Source: Sulfitobacter guttiformis
GTDB taxonomy: Bacteria; Pseudomonadota; Alphaproteobacteria; Rhodobacterales; Rhodobacteraceae
Reading direction: 5' to 3'
NCBI RefSeq assembly: GCF_003610455.1
Contig: NZ_RAQK01000001.1
Location: forward strand, 744,001 to 808,000
Length of the DNA stretch: 64,000 nt
Below, one piece after another: positions 37,828 to 46,577 of this stretch. Every line of letters begins with the position of its first letter. Position 1 is the stretch's first letter. The notes beneath the pieces are model-generated. The model worked only from the letters and a program-made list of their open reading frames with translations. It was not told the origin of the DNA and searched no databases. The position numbers and the translations under genes are program-made.

Positions 37828-38056
37828 AGAACATCACTCCGATCAACACTGTGTTCGAAATGCTATCCAATAAGCTACCATACCATCTGCCGGGAGGTGA
37901 CATTCATCTTCCGTGAGGCGTGGGCTTGAGGACTTCTATCGCCCTCCTGACAACATTAGTGTGGAGAAGTTGCGCAACCCAGCTTCGGTAAGGGTGCTAA
38001 AAAGGAGCGTTTGTTAAACCCTCCTAATTTACAGAAAGTTCTAAATAAGCACCTAA

Positions 38057-38212
38057 TCAGTGGCAGTGTACTCGTCCATTATTGCTATTATCTGCATGGC
38101 AACATTGCCCTGGTGGAGAAGATTTACGACAGCCACCGCCATGAGCGTCAGCAATCGTCACAAAAAAGGAGAGCGCCGCAGCTGTTGCCGTGATCAGAGC
38201 GAAAAATTTCAT
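38057..38212 (-). CDS. Small secreted Cys/His-rich peptide
   Basis: A 51-residue product with a clear signal peptide (MKFFALITATAAALSFFV...ADA) and a 28-residue mature part with five Cys/His-containing clusters: AHGGGCRKSSPPGQCCHADN then GRVHCH. The start is supported by AGGAGG. The His/Cys spacing suggests metal binding, resembling short YHYH-like secreted domains. Partner genes are not evident. Confidence 0.65.
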   Translation of the reverse strand: MKFFALITATAAALSFFVTIADAHGGGCRKSSPPGQCCHADNSNNGRVHCH

Positions 38213-38351
38213 GGGAACCTCCTGAATATAGAAAAGTCTTAGCAACAAACTAACGGTGCTCCTACTCTAAAGATTGGCTGTCGATCCTTCGAGTTCGAAG
38301 ATATGTTACAGTTTGATTTTTTAGCCAGCAAGCGCATTGGCAACATGGCAC

Positions 38352-38418
38352 TTGACGCCATCAACAAATCTAAAGCCATGGCAGTGCTTCAACTCTGGGA
38401 TTTTGCTGGTTAGCTTGG
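38352..38418. repeat. ~60-bp repeat, copy B
   Basis: The second copy of the repeat described for 37763-37827, with AACAAATCTAAAGCCATGGC as its best-preserved part. Together with the small peptide gene it fills the gap between 38213 and 38537, which is otherwise empty. Confidence 0.55.
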
Positions 38419-38537
38419 TCAACGGATCAAACGGATGGTAGCTTAGATGCGGCGCTTGCGTCACGCACGTGCACCCCAAGCTTGAACAACCATCTCCCCT
38501 GCCCGGCCCAGTGCCAGTCCGCTCAGAAATGATAGCC

Positions 38538-39800
38538 CTATCCCCCCGTTTCCACTCTAATCAGTCTTACCTGATCCGCTGTCAGATATCCCGTCGCAGT
38601 CTCGCCTTCATCCGCCTGCCATTCAGCAACAGCGCGCCGGGTCTCGGAACTAAATATTCCGTCCGTGGGCAATGATTTATAGCCAAGCCGCACCAGTCGG
38701 CGCTGCAAATCTACTCTCTCTGCGCGCGTAAGCTCGAGAAGACTTTCCTCCAGCGCTGGACCAGACGCGCTATCATCCGGCGCTGCGGCAGCGGTTCTCG
38801 CTTGGCTCGCGATCAACTTCACCTGAGACGCAGTAACGTAGCCAGTCTGCGCCCCTTGGTGCGCTCGCTGCCATGCAGAAATTGCAGAACGCGTGCGACT
38901 ACCCCAGAGCCCATCAGCCACACCCGCATCGTAACCGATAACTGTCAGTTGGCTTTGGATCGCAATCCGTTGGGCACGGGTAAGGCGAAGCGCTGCCTCA
39001 GTCTGAGCCGCCGTCAAACCGCCTGACAACGTATTTTCTGTGGGTGGCGTCACCGCAATGCCCCGTGATAACAGCCGCAGTTGCTCTTCCGTGACGTAGC
39101 CTGTGACTTTGTCACCCCTGTCTCGCTGCCAGCTGGAAATGGCGCTGCGAGTGTTGCGCCCCCAGACGCCGTCTGCGCCGTAAGTCGAATGCCCGAGTCG
39201 CGTCAGCTCCCGCTGAATAGACACGCGCTGTGCAACGGTAATGCCCAGCCTGGCCTCGACTTGAGGCGCTGTTAAATCAACCGAGGCCAAATTCTCAGCG
39301 GGTGGTGTCACCGCAGTGTCCCTTGCCAACAGCCGCAATTGCTTTCCTGTGACGTAGCCTGTGACTTTGTCACCCCTGTCTCGCTGCCAGCTGGAAATGG
39401 CGCTGCGAGTGTTACGACCCCAGACGCCGTCTGCACCGTAGGTTCTATAGCCTAGCCGCGTCAATTCTCGCTGCACAGACACGCGCTGCGCAACGGTAAT
39501 GCCCAGCTTAGCCTCAGCCTGATTTGCTGATGCAGGAGAACCCTCGACCGGCGTACCCAGCCGCGCAAGGGCATTTTCGGCATTGGCACGATACTGACCG
39601 TTCTTAAACTTCGCCAGATACTCGCGGTATGCTGGGACGGTATCGGCGTTCTGCGCCGCGACATACGCGTTCCGGTCGACCTCTTGATTTATCAACGACT
39701 GTGCAATGCCTTCGATGACGTCGCCAAGGTCCTGTCCCAGAACGGGCGTGCTGAGGCCAAAGCTTGCCATCAAAATAAGAGGGAGTGTGAAGGTCCGCAT
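38538..39800 (-). CDS. Secreted protein with four peptidoglycan-binding-like repeats
   Basis: A 420-residue exported protein. A signal peptide (residues 1-22), a helical region with VPAYREYLAKFKNGQY (56-70), and then four PG_binding_1-like repeats at about 99-158, 185-244, 274-331 and 358-415. Each contains the pattern LTRLGY...DGxWGxxTRSAISxWQ...TGYVT. Repeats 1 and 2 are almost identical in DNA (offset 258 bases), a recent duplication. No catalytic domain is present, so it probably tethers to the cell wall or binds a partner. Function unknown. Confidence 0.85.
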   Translation of the reverse strand: MRTFTLPLILMASFGLSTPVLGQDLGDVIEGIAQSLINQEVDRNAYVAAQNADTVPAYREYLAKFKNGQYRANAENALARLGTPVEGSPASANQAEAKLGITVAQRVSVQRELTRLGYRTYGADGVWGRNTRSAISSWQRDRGDKVTGYVTGKQLRLLARDTAVTPPAENLASVDLTAPQVEARLGITVAQRVSIQRELTRLGHSTYGADGVWGRNTRSAISSWQRDRGDKVTGYVTEEQLRLLSRGIAVTPPTENTLSGGLTAAQTEAALRLTRAQRIAIQSQLTVIGYDAGVADGLWGSRTRSAISAWQRAHQGAQTGYVTASQVKLIASQARTAAAAPDDSASGPALEESLLELTRAERVDLQRRLVRLGYKSLPTDGIFSSETRRAVAEWQADEGETATGYLTADQVRLIRVETGG

Positions 39801-40010
39801 TAGGCTTCCTTTTATGAAAAAGGGAAGCGTGTGGCGGCACCGATTGTGCCGTTAACCCAACCTTCCCCTATTTGCATAGCGCTCGGTGAACAATTGAGTG
39901 ATTTTGCCTACTCATCAAGCGCTTTATGCCTTGGCAGAAGATGGAAGAGTGAAACCGCTCAAAGGGGTGTTGTCAGACGTGTGCGCGCCAGTCTCAATTC
40001 TCAGACAACC

Positions 40011-40730
40011 TCAATGTGCGAGGCGAGCTTGAAGAAACGCTGAAGACCCAAGCCATGGGAATACTTCAAGGCGGGTACTTTGCTGGTTAGTTAGGGCAAA
40101 CACCGCATCTTCGTTTCGACGCGGCTTCTGCGGTGGTACCCGGTCAGCTGTCGCCACATTGCGCGACCCAGATACTTTGAGGATCGGACTGCTTCGTTGC
40201 GTGCTCGCGCTCCCCGTGTGTCCACTGCCCGTCAGTGCATGCCTGCATGCACGAGAGGGAGGCTTCCACATCTTAGCGTTCTTGCGTGGCGGGATGACGG
40301 CATGTGCATTACGCGTCGCAATCACACCATGGCATTTGCGCATGTCGTAGGCACCATCCGCTGTGACACTCCCGAGGTCATGATCCGCAGGGATCTGGTT
40401 GAGCAGGTCAGGCAACATGGGTGCATCGCCGATGCCGCTGTTTGTGACCTTGATGGCGCAGATCTCAAGCGTTTCCTCATCAATCCCAATGTGGATCTTG
40501 CACCATAGGCGTCGTTTTTGGCCACCATGCTTACGGGCATTCCATTCCCCTTCGCCCTCAGCTTTCATACCTGTGCTATCGATTAGAAGGTGCAACTGCC
40601 CTGCGGAGCCTTTCTACGGAATGGCAAAAGACAGCGTTCTCTAACGGCGGCATAGGGTGCTGAAGTCTGGCATGAGAACGCCAGTGGAATACTGCACCAC
40701 GTAGCGGCTGGAGTATCCGGCTGAAGATAG
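40011..40730 (-). pseudogene. IS5-family transposase remnant
   Basis: The readable core is LLIDSTGMKAEGEGEWNARKHGGQKRRLWCKIHIGIDEET...TADGAYDMRKCH, typical of an IS5 DDE transposase. The N-terminal part (LQHPMPPLE...) is in a different phase and the C-terminal part runs out of frame after VPPQKPRRNED. Several frameshifts make it non-functional. Its N-terminal side abuts the 5' remnant of a serine recombinase gene, which it probably truncated. Confidence 0.8.
40031..40096. repeat. ~60-bp repeat, copy C
   Basis: The third copy, most diverged at its left end but with the block TTTGCTGGTTAGTTAGGGCA well kept. It directly adjoins the 3' side of the decayed IS5 transposase, which links the repeat to a mobile element. 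Confidence 0.55.
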
Positions 40731-40823
40731 GCTGATAGGTCTGTCCTGCTAGGCTCTTCGTTTTGACGGGGGACGCGGTTGTAGTGCACAGCAAAGACCG
40801 CCTCGCCAGAGACTTACACGATC

Positions 40824-41668
40824 TAGGGTCAGGACCCATTAACTGATTGAGCCTGTCGCGTTGTTATGATTCACGACCCCTAGTTGTAGGGGGACATGAT
40901 GAGCAATTTGTATTGGCTGACTGAGGCGCAGATGCAGCGTCTCAGGCCTCTCTTTCCGAAGAGCCGGGGCCGAGCGCGTGTGGATGATCGCCGTGTTTTG
41001 AGCGGCATTATCTTCCTTAATCGTAACGGGTTAAGGTGGTGTGATGCACCTGCCGAGTACGGCCCTCCAAAGACGCTGTATAATCGCTGGAAGCGTTGGA
41101 GTGATATGGGTGTGTTTGCTCGGATCATGATGGGGCTGGCTGAGCAGGCTCCCGACAACAAGACCATCTCGATTGATGCCACCTACCTCAAAGCACATCG
41201 TACGGCGTCCAGCCTGCGGTTGAAAAAGGGGGGCGTGGACGCCTGATCGGTTTGACCAAGGGCGGCATGAATACAAAGCTTCATGCTATTCCAGACACCA
41301 GCGGTCGCCCGATCCGCCTCTTTATCACGGCAGGGCAAGTCAGCGATTACACCGGGGCTGCCGCCTTAATGAACGGCTTGCCAGAGGCTGAATGGCTCCT
41401 CGCTGACAGAGGATACGACGCTGACTGGTTCCGAGAAACCCTTGTAGACAAGGGCACAAAGCCCTGCACTCCTGGCCGCAAGTCGCGCAAGAAGACCATC
41501 AAGTATGACAAACGCCGCTACAAAAGGCGCAACCGTATCGAGAGGATGTTCGGCAGGCTCAAAGATTGGCGACGCGTAGCTACACGCTACGACAGATCCC
41601 CAACCGTCTTTCTCTCCGCAATAGCTCTCGCAGCAACCGTTATCTTTTGGTTATGAGTCCTGACCCTA
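40824..41668 (+). mobile_element. Intact IS5-family (IS427-type) insertion sequence
   Basis: Ends are inverted repeats: GGGTCAGGACCCAT at 40826 onward and ATGAGTCCTGACCC ending at 41666, flanked on both sides by TA (40824-40825 and 41667-41668), the presumed target duplication. The two transposase frames fill the element. Size ~841 bases. Confidence 0.88.
40896..41656 (+). CDS. IS5-family transposase made by programmed frameshift
   Basis: Frame 1 (40896-41246) encodes LTEAQMQRLRPLFPKSRGRARVDDRRV and the first catalytic Asp region SIDATYLKAHRTA. Frame 2 (through 41656) encodes GLTKGGMNTKLH, the second Asp region LLADRGYDADWF, and the Glu region RRNRIERMFGRLKDWRR. A slippery GAAAAAGGGGGG run near 41222 allows a -1 shift joining the frames as ...LKKGGRGRLIGLTKGG. 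This arrangement is typical of IS427-group elements, so the transposase is probably functional. Confidence 0.85.
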
Positions 41669-42079
41669 CAGTCCATCATTGAAACTCTAAACAAAAAGGG
41701 GGGCGCGATCTGTTTCCTGACGGAAAATCTGAAATTTTCAACAAATTCGGATGCCGCCTTTGCCAATCTCCAACTGCAAATTATGGGGGCTTTTGCTGAG
41801 TTTGAGCGCAACATTATACGTAAACGTGAGGCTGAGGGCATAGCGAAGGCAAAGGAAAAAGGGCTCTACAAGGACCGCCCCAAAACGGTTGACGATCAAC
41901 GGATCAGGGACATGAAGCACGCTGGGTTCGGAGCGTCTGCCATCGCACAGGAGTTAGGTATAGGCCGATCAACCGTCTATAAGTCTTTTCAATCGAATTG
42001 ATGAACCTCGCTTGAACGCGATCCCAAGATTGAAATAGCTCGATCCTATACTGTCGTTTTGCTGATAAGCTGCACTGCG

Positions 42080-43645
42080 CTACCTATCGTCGCTTAATAC
42101 TTTGAGCATGGCGTCGAATGCCTTGGCTTTATCCGCTTCAGACATGTTTCGGGGATCGATCGTTTTTTTGCTTCCTATGTTTTCCAGCACTTCAAAACGC
42201 TTATTATCTGACATCGTTCCGTAATGTTGTTCAGTAGTATGTTCGCTATCGTGCCCCATGTTCAGCGACCATGCTTTGCGTTCTTCCTGAGTGAGCGCAC
42301 GGATGTCGCGTTCGGCGCCGATGGTGTGCTTTGCAGCATGCGGCGTGTATTTGATGTCGCTCTTTCGGCAAGCAATATCAAAGGCGGCAGTAACTGCGTG
42401 GGCCGTTGCCATCACTGGCACCGAAACTGCGGCACGGCCAGCGACCACAATACGATGCTTTAAGTACTTGGCGTCAGGAAACAACGCGTCGTCTTCCCTA
42501 AATCCCAAACCCTGCAGTGTCTCAACCCAAGTCAAAACAGCCACTTCAAACGCGACTGGTATTTTAAACCACATGATACTGAGGCTCTTGCCTCCTTTTG
42601 CGCGAACCACGCTAGCATCCTGCAAAATCATCCTTTGCTCGATATCTAGGTGCTTGATCTGAAGAGATACGAGTGTGTCAGCGCGCAATGCGCCAAGAAA
42701 CGGTAAGGCAAAAAGAGCTCGGGCACGTTGGTCGAGCAAAGACCTTGACGGCATTGCGTCCAAAAGCTCCTCGGCCTCCGGAAGGCTTGGAAACTGTTTC
42801 TGCTTCACCTGAGCAGACCGCGCGATAACGGCCCTAGGAAGCTTGAGGTAACCGGCAAAATCTTTTGGTAAACGCCGGTATCCGTCTTGGCACAGTAGCC
42901 AATCGAAGAACATGACCAAATGCGAGACCGTGTGTTTGATCGAAGAGGCTGACATGCTGTCCGTCGAATCCAAGTTTGCACGTCGCTTCAGATCTTCCCG
43001 CACGGAGGCAAAATCGTCTGTGGTAAGCTTAGCGAAGAGCTTACCTTCCAAAAAACTCTCAAAATATCGGATTGCAGCAAGATGACGAACAACTGTTTTC
43101 TCGCTATAGCGGCCGGCATATATTTGCCACCTATGAATGATCCGGTCATTCCCGATATGGAAAATCTGGTTATCTTTGATCTCGTTTGTCCAAATACTAC
43201 CACGTTCTGAGGTCTTCTCTTCGTGTAGGCAGCCCGTGGGGGTATTTGGATTGCGACAATCTTCAATTTTGTCTCGATCAGCCTCACCTGATATCTTTTG
43301 AAGCTTTGTGGAACAGAAAGGGCATCGCGATGAATACATATGTTTGCCGTTTCCAGCATAGACATCCTTTACCGTTTCAATCGCAGGAAATACGTCGGAC
43401 CGACATCCGCGGCACTGGAATTGACCCGGTTGCAGTTTGCGATCTTTACGCCCTCGTCGCCGGTTGTGAAACTCTATCACTACCGCTCCTTGAAACAGGT
43501 ATGGCGTCTGACTGCCGGACGACTTCAGGCCCTCTCCAACCCAATTTGATACGGTATTTGCGGTGACCACATACTTTGCTGTCAATTGCTCAACAGAATA
43601 CACACGATCTTTTTTCAACCTCACGTTCTTATAAGACTTACTCAT
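42080..43645 (-). CDS. Tyrosine recombinase with N-terminal HTH and zinc ribbon
   Basis: A 521-residue site-specific recombinase of unusual architecture. Residues ~15-50 form an HTH-like region (YSVEQLTAKYVVTANTVSNWV). Residues ~78-112 hold two CxxC pairs (CRGC and CPFC), a probable zinc ribbon. A core-binding domain (~165-270) and catalytic domain follow. Catalytic residues: Arg in GALRADTLVSL, His436, His465 and Tyr475 (MGHDSEHTTEQHYGTM). The second catalytic Arg is Lys439 (PHAAKH). It overlaps the upstream HTH gene by 8 bases, forming an operon with it. Confidence 0.8.
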   Translation of the reverse strand: MSKSYKNVRLKKDRVYSVEQLTAKYVVTANTVSNWVGEGLKSSGSQTPYLFQGAVVIEFHNRRRGRKDRKLQPGQFQCRGCRSDVFPAIETVKDVYAGNGKHMYSSRCPFCSTKLQKISGEADRDKIEDCRNPNTPTGCLHEEKTSERGSIWTNEIKDNQIFHIGNDRIIHRWQIYAGRYSEKTVVRHLAAIRYFESFLEGKLFAKLTTDDFASVREDLKRRANLDSTDSMSASSIKHTVSHLVMFFDWLLCQDGYRRLPKDFAGYLKLPRAVIARSAQVKQKQFPSLPEAEELLDAMPSRSLLDQRARALFALPFLGALRADTLVSLQIKHLDIEQRMILQDASVVRAKGGKSLSIMWFKIPVAFEVAVLTWVETLQGLGFREDDALFPDAKYLKHRIVVAGRAAVSVPVMATAHAVTAAFDIACRKSDIKYTPHAAKHTIGAERDIRALTQEERKAWSLNMGHDSEHTTEQHYGTMSDNKRFEVLENIGSKKTIDPRNMSEADKAKAFDAMLKVLSDDR

Positions 43646-43961
43646 GGGCGCCTGCTTTTGGACTCCTTGCAGATATAGCCTGCGCTCTCAATTCAAAGCG
43701 CACCAAGTCACTCAGCTTCCAGCGTGAGACGCCAGGGCTGAGCTTCACGCGTCTTGGGAAATCTAGATATGTATTATGCCAACGCCAAACAGTCGCCTTT
43801 GAAATATTATAGCGCGCAGCGACCTGATGGTCTGACAAGTACTGCACGGTACAATAAGTGCACGGTGCACAAGGCTCAGTTGAAGCAGCTTGTGTAGGCT
43901 TTGTATCTGAAGCCAGCTGCTCAAATAGCCCTATCTGAAGTGAGCTTGATTTCGCTGACAC
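43638..43961 (-). CDS. AlpA/MerR-like HTH protein, probable directionality factor
   Basis: A 107-residue protein starting at GTG with GGGAGGA seven bases upstream. The HTH YLSDHQVAARYNISKATVWRWHNTYLDFPRRVKLSPGVSRWKLSDLVRF (residues ~41-90) is characteristic of AlpA-type excisionases. Three Cys (CAPCTYC) precede it. It overlaps the recombinase gene start, so it likely assists or regulates that enzyme. Confidence 0.75.
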   Translation of the reverse strand: MSAKSSSLQIGLFEQLASDTKPTQAASTEPCAPCTYCTVQYLSDHQVAARYNISKATVWRWHNTYLDFPRRVKLSPGVSRWKLSDLVRFELRAQAISARSPKAGAHE

Positions 43962-44064
43962 TATTATATCCTCCCGCTACCAGGCAGGGCACAATCGTGT
44001 GTGCATTGAGCGTAGGCTCCAATCAAAATATGGCGGCGCATTTGGGGGGAGCGACAAGTGAACA

Positions 44065-44277
44065 TCAGACCGCCTCACCCGCACTAGGATCTGTTCGGTT
44101 AGCATTTGCCCAGGCATTGAGATCGCGCCCGTGATAGACAACTTTTCTCCCAAGCTTGTAGTAAGCGGGGCCCATGCACCTATGTCGCCATTGAGCGAGC
44201 TTTTCCCTATTTCCAATGAAATTGAGTTCTGGATCACCCAGCACGTACGTCCGGTCGTCCTCGAAGATTTTGGGCAT
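44065..44277 (-). CDS. Small HTH (AlpA-like) DNA-binding protein
   Basis: A 70-residue protein whose C-terminal half (FIGNREKLAQWRHRCMGPAYYKLGRKVVYHGRDLNAWA) matches the excisionase-like winged helix fold, with KLGRKVVYHGRDLNAW as its most characteristic stretch. AAGGAAA precedes the start. It is upstream of and co-oriented with the other HTH gene and the zinc-ribbon recombinase. Confidence 0.7.
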   Translation of the reverse strand: MPKIFEDDRTYVLGDPELNFIGNREKLAQWRHRCMGPAYYKLGRKVVYHGRDLNAWANANRTDPSAGEAV

Positions 44278-44324
44278 TGGTCACTTTCCTTTCGTTACAC
44301 TCAGTTGCAACGAAGGAATGCGGC

Positions 44325-45020
44325 TTATTCGATACCGAAAGGCAGTCCCCGATTTGCAAATCGGGGACCCCAAAGCTTTGATTTATAGGGAAAATAAAAT
44401 TGAGCATTTTGGTTCACGTAGGGCTTCGATGTCCCTTTGGGAAAATTTTCGCACAAACTGCACCGAAAACGCTCAGCCAAGTGTAGTACGTTATTCCTTT
44501 GAGAAGGGTTATCCTCGCAATAACTGATCGCCATCCCAAGATGGACGACGCCACGATAACTAAGCCAAATTTTGCGTAGAATATCTTTGTCCTTGGCACC
44601 GGTAACTTGGAATTCCCTTGCATCATCGCTGACTTGCTCCAGAATTCCTCCCCTAGTGTGGAGACCCTCGAACTTTCCATCTTGGATCGAAAGCCAAATC
44701 ACCATGCCAATATGTTCTGCAACATTTAGCTTCCGCTCGTTTTTGGCTTCATATCGCTTCCCAATTTGAGATAGCTGAACAGCCGCTTCATGTCGCTCAG
44801 GTGAAGTCGCGGCAACCCACTGAACCAGCGCTGCGTTTTTCGGATCTTGGGTCCATGCCGTGCCAAACTTGGTATTCAGTGTTTCTAATCGGCTTGCCTC
44901 AATATCTAATTTGATACTCTTGATCGCCTTCTGCCGTTCACCGTCACTGGGCTCACTCAATGCAATACGCAAAAAAGCGATTGAAAGAAGCTCTGGCTGG
45001 TTGATAGGTATCTCGATCAT
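44325..45020 (-). CDS. Hypothetical protein of an accessory island
   Basis: A 231-residue soluble protein, mostly alpha-helical, with no motif I recognise. The start is supported by GGGGA five bases before ATG. It lies 15 bases after the P4-type integrase gene and in the same direction, so it could be co-transcribed with it. Segments such as WLSYRGVVHLGMAISYCED suggest a helical bundle. The ~25-residue C-terminal extension after NQNAQFYF is low in similarity to the rest and may be spurious. Confidence 0.5.
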   Translation of the reverse strand: MIEIPINQPELLSIAFLRIALSEPSDGERQKAIKSIKLDIEASRLETLNTKFGTAWTQDPKNAALVQWVAATSPERHEAAVQLSQIGKRYEAKNERKLNVAEHIGMVIWLSIQDGKFEGLHTRGGILEQVSDDAREFQVTGAKDKDILRKIWLSYRGVVHLGMAISYCEDNPSQRNNVLHLAERFRCSLCENFPKGTSKPYVNQNAQFYFPYKSKLWGPRFANRGLPFGIE

Positions 45021-45035
45021 TTAGTCCCCTTCAAG

Positions 45036-46211
45036 CTATCTATCATGGCCAGCGACAAAATTTGTCCAGCGAAGCATCAATTCACGTCGCTTGGCCAGTA
45101 AATCAGACCGAGCGTAGGCCCTCTCGACATCAGACCCGACCTGATGTGCCAAGCTCATTTCAGCCACCTCACGTGGTGCATTTGCTTCCTCAGAAGCCCA
45201 ATCACGGAAAGTGGACCGAAAGCCATGCACAGTTACGCTATCGATGTTCATACGTCGCAGCAGCATTAACATTGACATGTTGGAAAGTGGTTTGTGACGT
45301 TTCTGTCCCTCAAACACATATTTTGAGGCCATCTCTCTGAGCGGTTCCACAATTTTAATCATTTCATCTGAGAGCGGAACGCGGTGCTCTACACCGCCTT
45401 TCATACGAACGGCAGGTACCGTCCACAGCTGCGCGTCAAAATCGATCTCAGCCCAAATGACGTCTAGAACTTCCGAAGTGCGAGCTGCCGTCAAGATCGT
45501 GAATTGCAAAGCCCTTGCAGCCACAGCGTTGCGCCTGCTCAGCTCTTTATAGAATGCGGGCAGGTCTCGCCAATTCATAGCATCATGGTGCGCAGGCTTA
45601 GCCTTCACTTTAGGCAGCACCTGCGCGTCCTTAATCGCAGTCACGGGATTTTCGCCGGATCGCAGTCCTTTCGAGCGGGCTACGTCTAGAACCGTCTTGA
45701 TGCGCTGCGCCAATCGTTTGGCAGTTTCGTGCTTATCTGTCCATATCGGAGCGAGGCACATCATCACCTCTGGTTGGCCTATGCTGTCAATTGGCATGCG
45801 TCCGACCTTTGGAAAAGCGTAATCGCGCAGCGTATTAATCCACTGCTGCCCATGCTTGGCGTTCTTCCAAGTTGGCATACGCTCTTTATGAACCTGCTGC
45901 GCAACCTCTTCAAAAGTTGGGATCTCTCGCTGAGTGTTGAACCGTGGGTTCAGACCTTGCTTGGCCATACGGCGATATTCGAGAGCTCTTTCCCGTGCTT
46001 GATTAATTGTAATTATATCAGCGCCGCCTAAACCAAAGTCAGTCCGCAACGGCGCGCCTTTCTTATTTTTCTGTCCTTTTACAACGACACGAACAATCCA
46101 GCGTCGCGCACCAGATGGGTCGACTACCAGATAGAGACCATTTCCATCTCCATGCCGACCAGCGCCCAAGTTTTCGACCAACTTTTTGGTCAGTTTTCCA
46201 GATAGAGCCAT
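45036..46211 (-). CDS. int: P4-type tyrosine integrase (inner copy)
   Basis: A 391-residue integrase with an N-terminal DUF4102-like domain (RHGDGNGLYLVVDPSGARRW), a core-binding domain and a catalytic domain. Catalytic residues: Arg in LTAARTSEVLDVIW, HxxR in VHGFRSTFRDW, and LAHQVGSDVERAYARSD with the nucleophile Tyr. It is homologous to the integrase at 52821-54146. A 14-bp copy of a tRNA-Ser end lies 151 bases upstream. The start MALSGKLT is chosen because the first 16 codons of the longer frame are not family-like. Confidence 0.9.
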   Translation of the reverse strand: MALSGKLTKKLVENLGAGRHGDGNGLYLVVDPSGARRWIVRVVVKGQKNKKGAPLRTDFGLGGADIITINQARERALEYRRMAKQGLNPRFNTQREIPTFEEVAQQVHKERMPTWKNAKHGQQWINTLRDYAFPKVGRMPIDSIGQPEVMMCLAPIWTDKHETAKRLAQRIKTVLDVARSKGLRSGENPVTAIKDAQVLPKVKAKPAHHDAMNWRDLPAFYKELSRRNAVAARALQFTILTAARTSEVLDVIWAEIDFDAQLWTVPAVRMKGGVEHRVPLSDEMIKIVEPLREMASKYVFEGQKRHKPLSNMSMLMLLRRMNIDSVTVHGFRSTFRDWASEEANAPREVAEMSLAHQVGSDVERAYARSDLLAKRRELMLRWTNFVAGHDR

Positions 46212-46361
46212 TCCAAAATACCACACTTCATACCACTCAGTGAAAGAATATGGAGACAATCAAAGGAAATTCAAGGCAATCAGAAGCCGCACTTAAAGTC
46301 ATGAATACAAAAGAAAAAGGCCTCCCAAAGAGACCCATTCATACTCAGAAAAAGTGTGTGG

Positions 46362-46375
46362 TGGCGGAGACGAAG
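46362..46375. repeat. att-like copy of the tRNA-Ser 3' end (inner/left)
   Basis: TGGCGGAGACGAAG is identical to 54273-54286, the 3' end of tRNA-Ser(GCU) including its CCA. Direct orientation and location next to an integrase identify it as an attachment site of a genomic island. Confidence 0.8.
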
Positions 46376-46507
46376 ACTTCCCAACATACTAGCCAACATA
46401 TTATAAAATATAGACGAAATATATTTCTGTAAAGTCTACCCCACTAAAAAACCACATTTTTTGAATTGATGCAAAAGTTGGACAACCATATTGATTGAGC
46501 GGCTACA

Positions 46508-46577
46508 TATCTGACAGACAGACAGACACCCTCCCCCCTAAAGGGGGAGGTATAGGTGTCTGTCTGTCCGTCAGATA
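46508..46577. repeat. Large imperfect palindrome with GACA repeats
   Basis: The outer arms (46508-46530 and 46555-46577) pair over about 22 bases, built of ACAG/GACA tetranucleotides opposite GTCT/GTCC. An inner hairpin CCTCCCCC / GGGGGAGG lies in the centre. The site stands in the 485-base gap between the integrase and the RepA-like gene. It may be an origin (oriV-like), a bidirectional terminator or a recombination site. Confidence 0.7.

Larger units (their letters stand above)
40742..42001 (+). pseudogene. Serine recombinase (resolvase/invertase) split by an IS5 element
   Basis: The left piece (40742-40825) reads RLFVLTGDAVVVHSKDRLARDLHDL. The right piece (41669-42001) reads QSIIETLNKKGGAICFLTENLKF...MGAFAEFERNIIRKRE and ends in a Hin-type HTH (FGASAIAQELGIGRSTVYKSF). 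Removing the IS and one TA joins the two in frame (...HDL-QSI...). The N-terminal catalytic Ser region is missing, lost at the border with the decayed IS5 copy. The gene is inactive. Confidence 0.85.

Noticed and set aside
43977..44237. 86-codon minus-strand frame overlapping the small HTH gene
   Set aside because: The alternative frame at 44065-44277 has the HTH motif and a good ribosome site, so this one is a shadow.
46508..46577. GACA tetranucleotide run considered as a CRISPR-like or microsatellite array
   Set aside because: The units are too short and lie in one perfect arm of a palindrome; no spacers and no cas genes exist in the window.
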